From Kiritimatiellia bacterium (GTDB lineage Bacteria; Verrucomicrobiota; Kiritimatiellia; RFP12; UBA1067): a stretch of DNA of 19,251 nucleotides. This document shows positions 15,733 through 19,251 of this stretch, piece by piece. The translations under genes were made by a program, and so were the position numbers. The DNA lies in NCBI GenBank assembly GCA_024405335.1, contig JAKSOX010000014.1:1-19251 (forward strand). The letters run 5' to 3'. How positions within the stretch are numbered: position 1 is the first letter of the stretch; each line of letters opens with the position of its first letter. The notes under the pieces are model-generated. The model was not told the origin of the DNA. It did no database searches and worked only from the letters and a program-made list of their open reading frames with translations.

Positions 15733-17046
15733 TCACTCGGCGTCGGCCGTGTCCTCGGCCGCGGCCTCGCCTTCGTTCTCGTCGGCGGCCAGGCCGCCAG
15801 TGAGTTCCGCGACGGCCTGCGCCGCGGCGTAGAGTCCGTGCGCGGTGACGTCGTCCAGACCAGTCGCGGCCGCGAAATCCTCCACGTCCGTTTCCAAGAT
15901 GCCCTCCACGGTGAGGAAGCCGGCGTCGGCAAGCTGCGTCGCCTGCGCCGTGGAGATGGAGAACATCTCGGCAAGGTTCTTGACGGCTTCGGCCTTCTGG
16001 TCTTCGAAAGAGGCGAGGTTCATCGCCTTCGTCACGTCCACGTGCCAGCCCACCAGTCTGGACGAAAGACGCACGTTCTGGCCGCGCTTGCCGATCGCCA
16101 GGGAATACTGGTCGGGCGCGACCGTGACGTGCACCGTGTTCTCGCCGTCGGGATCGACTTCCACGCTCTCGAGCTTCGCGGGCGCGAGCGCCTGGGCGAC
16201 GTATTGTTTGATGTCGTCGGACCAGCGGACGATGTCGATCTTCTCGCCGCTCAGTTCGCGGACGATGTTCCGGACGCGCGCTCCGCGCAGGCCCACGCAG
16301 GCGCCCACGGGATCGACCTTGTCGTCCATCGTGCGCACCGCGAGTTTCGAGCGGTAGCCGGGGTCGCGGCTCACGCCCATGATCTCCACCACGCCGTCGG
16401 CGATTTCGGAGACCTCCAGACGGAAAAGCGTACGCACGAACTCGCCGCTCGCACGGCTCAACGTCACCGCCGGACCGTTGGCGTCGGACTTCACGTCCTT
16501 GACGATCGCGCGGATGGGATCGCCCACCGAATACTCTTCCGTGGGGATGCGTTCGCGCGCGGGCAGGATCATTTCCGTCTTGCCCACCATCACGTAGAGG
16601 TCGTGCCGGTTCTGGCCCGAAACCGTGCCGGACACGATTTCGCCGATGCGGCCCTTGAAATCGTTGAACGTGTTGTCGCGGATCGCCTCGCGGATGCGCT
16701 GCATGAACGTCTGGCGCGAGGTCTGCGCCGTGATGCGGCCGAGCTTCTCGGCGGGGATTTCGATTTCGAGCGTGTCGCCTTCCTGCGCTTCGGGATCGAT
16801 GCGCCGCGCGCGGGCGACGGAAATGAAGCCCGTGCCGGTGTCTTCGTCGGACACGACCATCGTGTCGTAGACGTGGAGCGTGATCGTCTTGCGGTCGATT
16901 TCGACGCGCAAATCGTTCGTGACCAGCGGATTCCTGGCCGCCGCCTTGCGGATGGCTTCTTCAATGGCCGTCAACACGCGCTCGCGGTCCACTCCATTCT
17001 CCCGTTCGATGTACGTCACCATCGTCAACAGCATGTTGTCGGCCAT
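15733..17046 (-). CDS. nusA: Transcription termination/antitermination factor NusA
   Basis: The product is 437 residues. NusA binds RNA polymerase and nascent RNA, affecting pausing, termination and antitermination. The N-terminal polymerase-binding domain covers about 1-125, with AIEEAIRKAAAR and the FMQRIREA helix. The S1 domain covers about 132-198. KH1 contains GLRGARV (252-258) and KH2 contains AIGKRGQN (317-324). One helical C-terminal domain (about 350-420) resembles a single acidic-repeat/HhH unit, and an acidic tail (ENEGEAAAEDTADAE) ends the protein. The ATG at 17046 has AGGAG seven bases upstream. It is the first gene of the nusA-infB-rbfA-truB-ribF operon, with its own promoter. 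rimP, which often precedes it, is not present. Confidence 0.97.
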   Translation of the reverse strand: MADNMLLTMVTYIERENGVDRERVLTAIEEAIRKAAARNPLVTNDLRVEIDRKTITLHVYDTMVVSDEDTGTGFISVARARRIDPEAQEGDTLEIEIPAEKLGRITAQTSRQTFMQRIREAIRDNTFNDFKGRIGEIVSGTVSGQNRHDLYVMVGKTEMILPARERIPTEEYSVGDPIRAIVKDVKSDANGPAVTLSRASGEFVRTLFRLEVSEIADGVVEIMGVSRDPGYRSKLAVRTMDDKVDPVGACVGLRGARVRNIVRELSGEKIDIVRWSDDIKQYVAQALAPAKLESVEVDPDGENTVHVTVAPDQYSLAIGKRGQNVRLSSRLVGWHVDVTKAMNLASFEDQKAEAVKNLAEMFSISTAQATQLADAGFLTVEGILETDVEDFAAATGLDDVTAHGLYAAAQAVAELTGGLAADENEGEAAAEDTADAE

Positions 17047-17063
17047 TTTCCACTCCTTTTTTT

Positions 17064-17110
17064 GTCAAAAAACCAAAAGAATTCACGCGGAAGCCCGAGA
17101 CCTCCGTGAA
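17064..17110 (-). promoter_or_regulatory. Leader hairpin and T tracts before nusA (possible attenuator)
   Basis: Within the nusA leader the minus strand can form a stem of TTCA-CGGAGG with CTTCCG-TGAA around a 7-base loop. It includes one G·U pair and a two-base bulge (17082-17110). T-rich tracts (TTCTTTT, then TTTTTT after GG) follow immediately, as in an intrinsic terminator. The TTTTTTG-A-CAAAAAA segment could also pair and affect access to the AGGAG site. This would allow autogenous control of nusA by attenuation, which is inferred here. Confidence 0.4.
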
Positions 17111-17121
17111 AAAACGCGACA

Positions 17122-17150
17122 ATGATACGCCAAACGACGCCAAAAGTCAA
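17122..17150 (-). promoter_or_regulatory. Sigma-70-type promoter of the nusA operon
   Basis: On the minus strand TTGACT (17145-17150) is separated by exactly 17 bases from TATCAT (17122-17127). Transcription would begin near 17115, leaving a leader of about 70 bases. It lies 33 bases past the end of the preceding gene, so nusA is separately transcribed. Confidence 0.75.
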
Positions 17151-17183
17151 TGCTTTTGCGCACGAAAAATGCAGACGGCGATG

Positions 17184-18014
17184 TCAGCTCCAGACGGCAC
17201 GAACGTGCGCCAAACCCGCGGCGAGGCGGTCGCGGGCGACGTGCTCGCGCGGTTCGAACACGCGCAGCGCGACTTTTCCCGCCAACGGCCCGAGCGCCGC
17301 GAAATCCACCTTGCCGTCGCCGGGTGCGAGGTGGTCGTCGCAAACGTCCACCACGTCGTTCAGGTGCATGCCGTGGACGAAATCCCCGAGCCGTTTGGCG
17401 ACGTCCGCCGCCGGCGCGGCCCAGCCGTTCGTTTCGCGCACGCGTGCATGGCCAGTGTCGAACCACAGTTTAAGAGGCGCACCCGCGAAATCCTTCATCA
17501 ACGCCTCCGCTTCGTCCGCGTTCGGGTAGGCGTTCGGCCGCGGCAGGTTTTCGAGACACAGCACGAGCCCGAGCTTCTCCAGCTCCGGCGCGAGCTTCTC
17601 GAACTCGGCGCGGAACAGCGCGCCGACGTCCGGCGTGAAACGCCCGAACGGCCACGGAAACGGTTTCGGACGGTACCCCGCGTGGAACACCACCGCGCGC
17701 GCCCCCAGATCCGCCGCCAGCGCGAACGTCTTCTTGAGGTGGATGCGCGCGAGCGCGCGGACGTCCGGGTTGGTGGACGCGAGCTGGTAGAGTTCCGGAT
17801 GTCCCGAAGGCGCGCCCGGCGGCACGGGGCAGTATGCGTGCACGCTCGTCACCGGCATCCTGTCCAATCGCCGTCGGAAGCCGTCCAGCTGTTCCGGCGT
17901 CGTGCGGAAACCGAGTTCCAGCGAATCGAAACCGAGTTCCAACGCCTCGTCGGCGATGGCCGCCCCGTCTTCGAGGCGTCCGTTGTTCCAGTTCGTGGAC
18001 AGCGCGAAGGTCAT
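17184..18014 (-). CDS. Sugar phosphate isomerase/epimerase-like TIM-barrel protein
   Basis: The product is 276 residues, the usual size for the xylose-isomerase-like TIM-barrel/AP-endonuclease-2 family. These are metal-dependent cytoplasmic enzymes that isomerise or epimerise sugars and polyols. Candidate metal ligands are Glu155 (CLENLP), Asp186 and His189 (FDTGHA), His217 (HLND) and Glu254 (FEPRE). The D-x-HLAPGDGKVDF stretch (226-238) is typical of the family. The start overlaps the gltX stop by one base (TGATG), so translation is probably coupled. It has no visible link to glutamyl-tRNA synthesis. The substrate is unknown. Confidence 0.83.
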   Translation of the reverse strand: MTFALSTNWNNGRLEDGAAIADEALELGFDSLELGFRTTPEQLDGFRRRLDRMPVTSVHAYCPVPPGAPSGHPELYQLASTNPDVRALARIHLKKTFALAADLGARAVVFHAGYRPKPFPWPFGRFTPDVGALFRAEFEKLAPELEKLGLVLCLENLPRPNAYPNADEAEALMKDFAGAPLKLWFDTGHARVRETNGWAAPAADVAKRLGDFVHGMHLNDVVDVCDDHLAPGDGKVDFAALGPLAGKVALRVFEPREHVARDRLAAGLAHVRAVWS

Positions 18015-19251
18015 CAGAGCATGGCCGCGGCCCGACGGAGACGGGCCACCGTCTTCTCGCGGCCGAGCAACTCGAGCATTTCGAAAAGCCCAGGACCTTC
18101 CATGCGGCCGGAAACGGCCACGCGGATCGGATGCACCCACGGTCCCATGCCGTTGCCCTGCGAAAGTTCCTTCACCATCGTCTCGCCTGCCGCCGTAGTG
18201 AACGGCTCGAGCTTCTCGAAACGGTTGGCGAGGTCTTCCAGCGTATCCTTGACGCCTTCCTTCTTCAGGCGTTTTTCCACGGCCTTCTCGTCGAACGGAT
18301 AATCGTCCGTGAAGAAATAGCCGCAGTTGCCGGGAACGTCCGTGAGGAATTTGGTGCGAACCTGCAGCTGGTCGGCCAGGAGATCGAGGTTGAAGCCCGC
18401 CGGAATCGCGTAGCCGCCCGCCTCGACGCGCGCGACGAGCTCCTTCTTGAACGTCTCGCGCGGCAGGCGCTTCACGTATTCGCCGTTCATCCACTGGAGC
18501 TTTTTGACGTCGAACCTGGCCGCCGTGACGTGCACCGCTTCGAGCGTGAAGAGCTTCACCATCTCCTCGCGCGTCAGGACTTCGCGTTCGTCGCCTGGAT
18601 TCCAGCCCAGGAGCAGCAGGTAGTTGAAGAGCGCTTCGGGCAGGTAGCCCTGCTCGCGGAACTCGCCCACGAACGCCGCGCCGTCGCGCTTCGAATAGGG
18701 CTTGCCCTGCGCGTTCACGATCATCGAAAGATGCCCGTACTTCGGCGGCTTCGCGCCCAGCGCCTTGAACAGCTCGATGTGCTTGAAGGTGTTTTCCACG
18801 TGGTCGTCGCCGCGGATCACGTGCGTGACGCGCTGGTCGATGTCGTCCACCACGTTGGCGATGTGGAAAATGGGCGACCCGTCGCTGCGGACGATGGCGA
18901 AATCCTGCGTGTCCTCCGCCTTTTTCGACATGTGGCCCTTCACGAGGTCGTCGTATTCGACCACGCCCTCCTTGGGCATGCGGAACATCACGACCTTGCC
19001 GGTTTTGCCGTCCTTGGAGGTCTTTTCGCACTCGTAGGCGCGACCGTCCTTGAGCAGTTTTTCGACGCACTCCATGTGGCGCTTCACGTTCTTCGTCTGG
19101 TAGAACGCGGGCTCGTCGTAGTCGAGCCCCAGCCACTGCATGCATTCGAGCAGCGTCTGGATGGCCTCGGGCGTGGAACGCTCGAGATCCGTGTCTTCCA
19201 CGCGCAGCAGGAACTTGCCGCCGACGTGGCGCGCGTAAAGCCAGTTGTAGA
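18014..19251 (-). CDS. gltX: Glutamyl-tRNA synthetase, 5' end beyond the window
   Basis: The 3' part of the gene codes for 411 residues. It charges tRNA-Glu (class I synthetase). Reading continues to the window edge in frame as YNWLYARHVGGKFLLRVEDTD, so roughly 25 N-terminal residues with the HIGH motif should lie outside. ARHVGGKFLLRVEDTD, the anticodon-binding C-terminal helices and GKPYSKRDGA (KMSKS loop, about 18683-18706) identify the family. The loop has Pro-Tyr before SKR instead of the usual Lys-Leu. A GTG start near 19201 would cut the conserved Rossmann domain and was rejected. Followed directly by the epimerase gene. Confidence 0.95.
   Translation of the reverse strand, partial: YNWLYARHVGGKFLLRVEDTDLERSTPEAIQTLLECMQWLGLDYDEPAFYQTKNVKRHMECVEKLLKDGRAYECEKTSKDGKTGKVVMFRMPKEGVVEYDDLVKGHMSKKAEDTQDFAIVRSDGSPIFHIANVVDDIDQRVTHVIRGDDHVENTFKHIELFKALGAKPPKYGHLSMIVNAQGKPYSKRDGAAFVGEFREQGYLPEALFNYLLLLGWNPGDEREVLTREEMVKLFTLEAVHVTAARFDVKKLQWMNGEYVKRLPRETFKKELVARVEAGGYAIPAGFNLDLLADQLQVRTKFLTDVPGNCGYFFTDDYPFDEKAVEKRLKKEGVKDTLEDLANRFEKLEPFTTAAGETMVKELSQGNGMGPWVHPIRVAVSGRMEGPGLFEMLELLGREKTVARLRRAAAML

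Noticed and set aside
14349..15803. Plus-strand reading frame opposite infB with Leu/Arg-rich repeats
   Set aside because: The repeats are the reverse complement of the IF-2 linker repeats. No independent gene signals.
15838..17109. Long plus-strand reading frame opposite nusA
   Set aside because: Shadow of nusA; no ribosome site or conserved domain.
17142..17173. Imperfect hairpin between the epimerase stop and the nusA promoter
   Set aside because: AT-rich with mismatches, overlapping the -35 region and with no following T run; not convincing as a terminator.

Overview
The window is GC-rich bacterial DNA, densely coded, with no gene-free stretch over about 300 bases. No rRNA, tRNA, CRISPR array, transposase or phage gene was seen. 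The gene content suggests a member of the PVC group, most likely Verrucomicrobiota/Kiritimatiellae. This is an inference from a ParE-type topoisomerase resembling the Bacteroidota/Chlamydiota form, large secreted DUF4091-type and glycoside-hydrolase-like proteins, and a carbohydrate esterase, all beside housekeeping genes. The sequence alone does not fix the taxon.

Layout from the left. (1) Positions 77-5965, minus strand: three consecutive genes for large, probably exported proteins. In transcription order they are an unrecognised Trp-rich protein (4352-5965), a DUF4091-type glycoside-hydrolase-like protein with a helical C-terminal extension (1732-4332), and a TIM-barrel glycoside-hydrolase-like protein (77-1666). 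A good promoter with an inverted repeat between its -35 and -10 boxes lies just upstream (6008-6037), so this looks like one regulated polysaccharide-related operon. All three proteins end in short acidic tails containing DIDV/DVDI/IDVD. (2) Positions 6145-9351, minus: topoisomerase IV subunit B (parE) followed 18 bases later by a secreted acetyl-xylan-esterase-like enzyme. (3) Positions 9497-11066, plus: a short-form N-acetylglutamate-synthase-like acetyltransferase, a small membrane protein overlapping it by ATGA, and a DnaQ-like exonuclease. They are transcribed divergently from parE. (4) Positions 11084-17046, minus: a classical nusA-infB-rbfA-truB-ribF operon for translation initiation, ribosome maturation, tRNA modification and flavin synthesis. 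It has a strong promoter and a leader hairpin followed by T tracts that could be an attenuator. rimP is not upstream of nusA. (5) Positions 17184-19251, minus: the 3' part of gltX (its 5' end lies beyond the window), overlapping by one base a sugar-phosphate isomerase/epimerase-like TIM-barrel gene.

The most interesting points are the uncharacterised three-gene export operon with a palindromic promoter, and a shared extended -10 motif (CGTGnTATAATG) at three promoters. At two of these the spacing would make the transcript start at or next to an in-frame ATG or GTG. Others are a Lys in place of the usual Asp in the ParE TOPRIM motif, and the possible nusA leader attenuator. No clearly new defence or mobile system was found.
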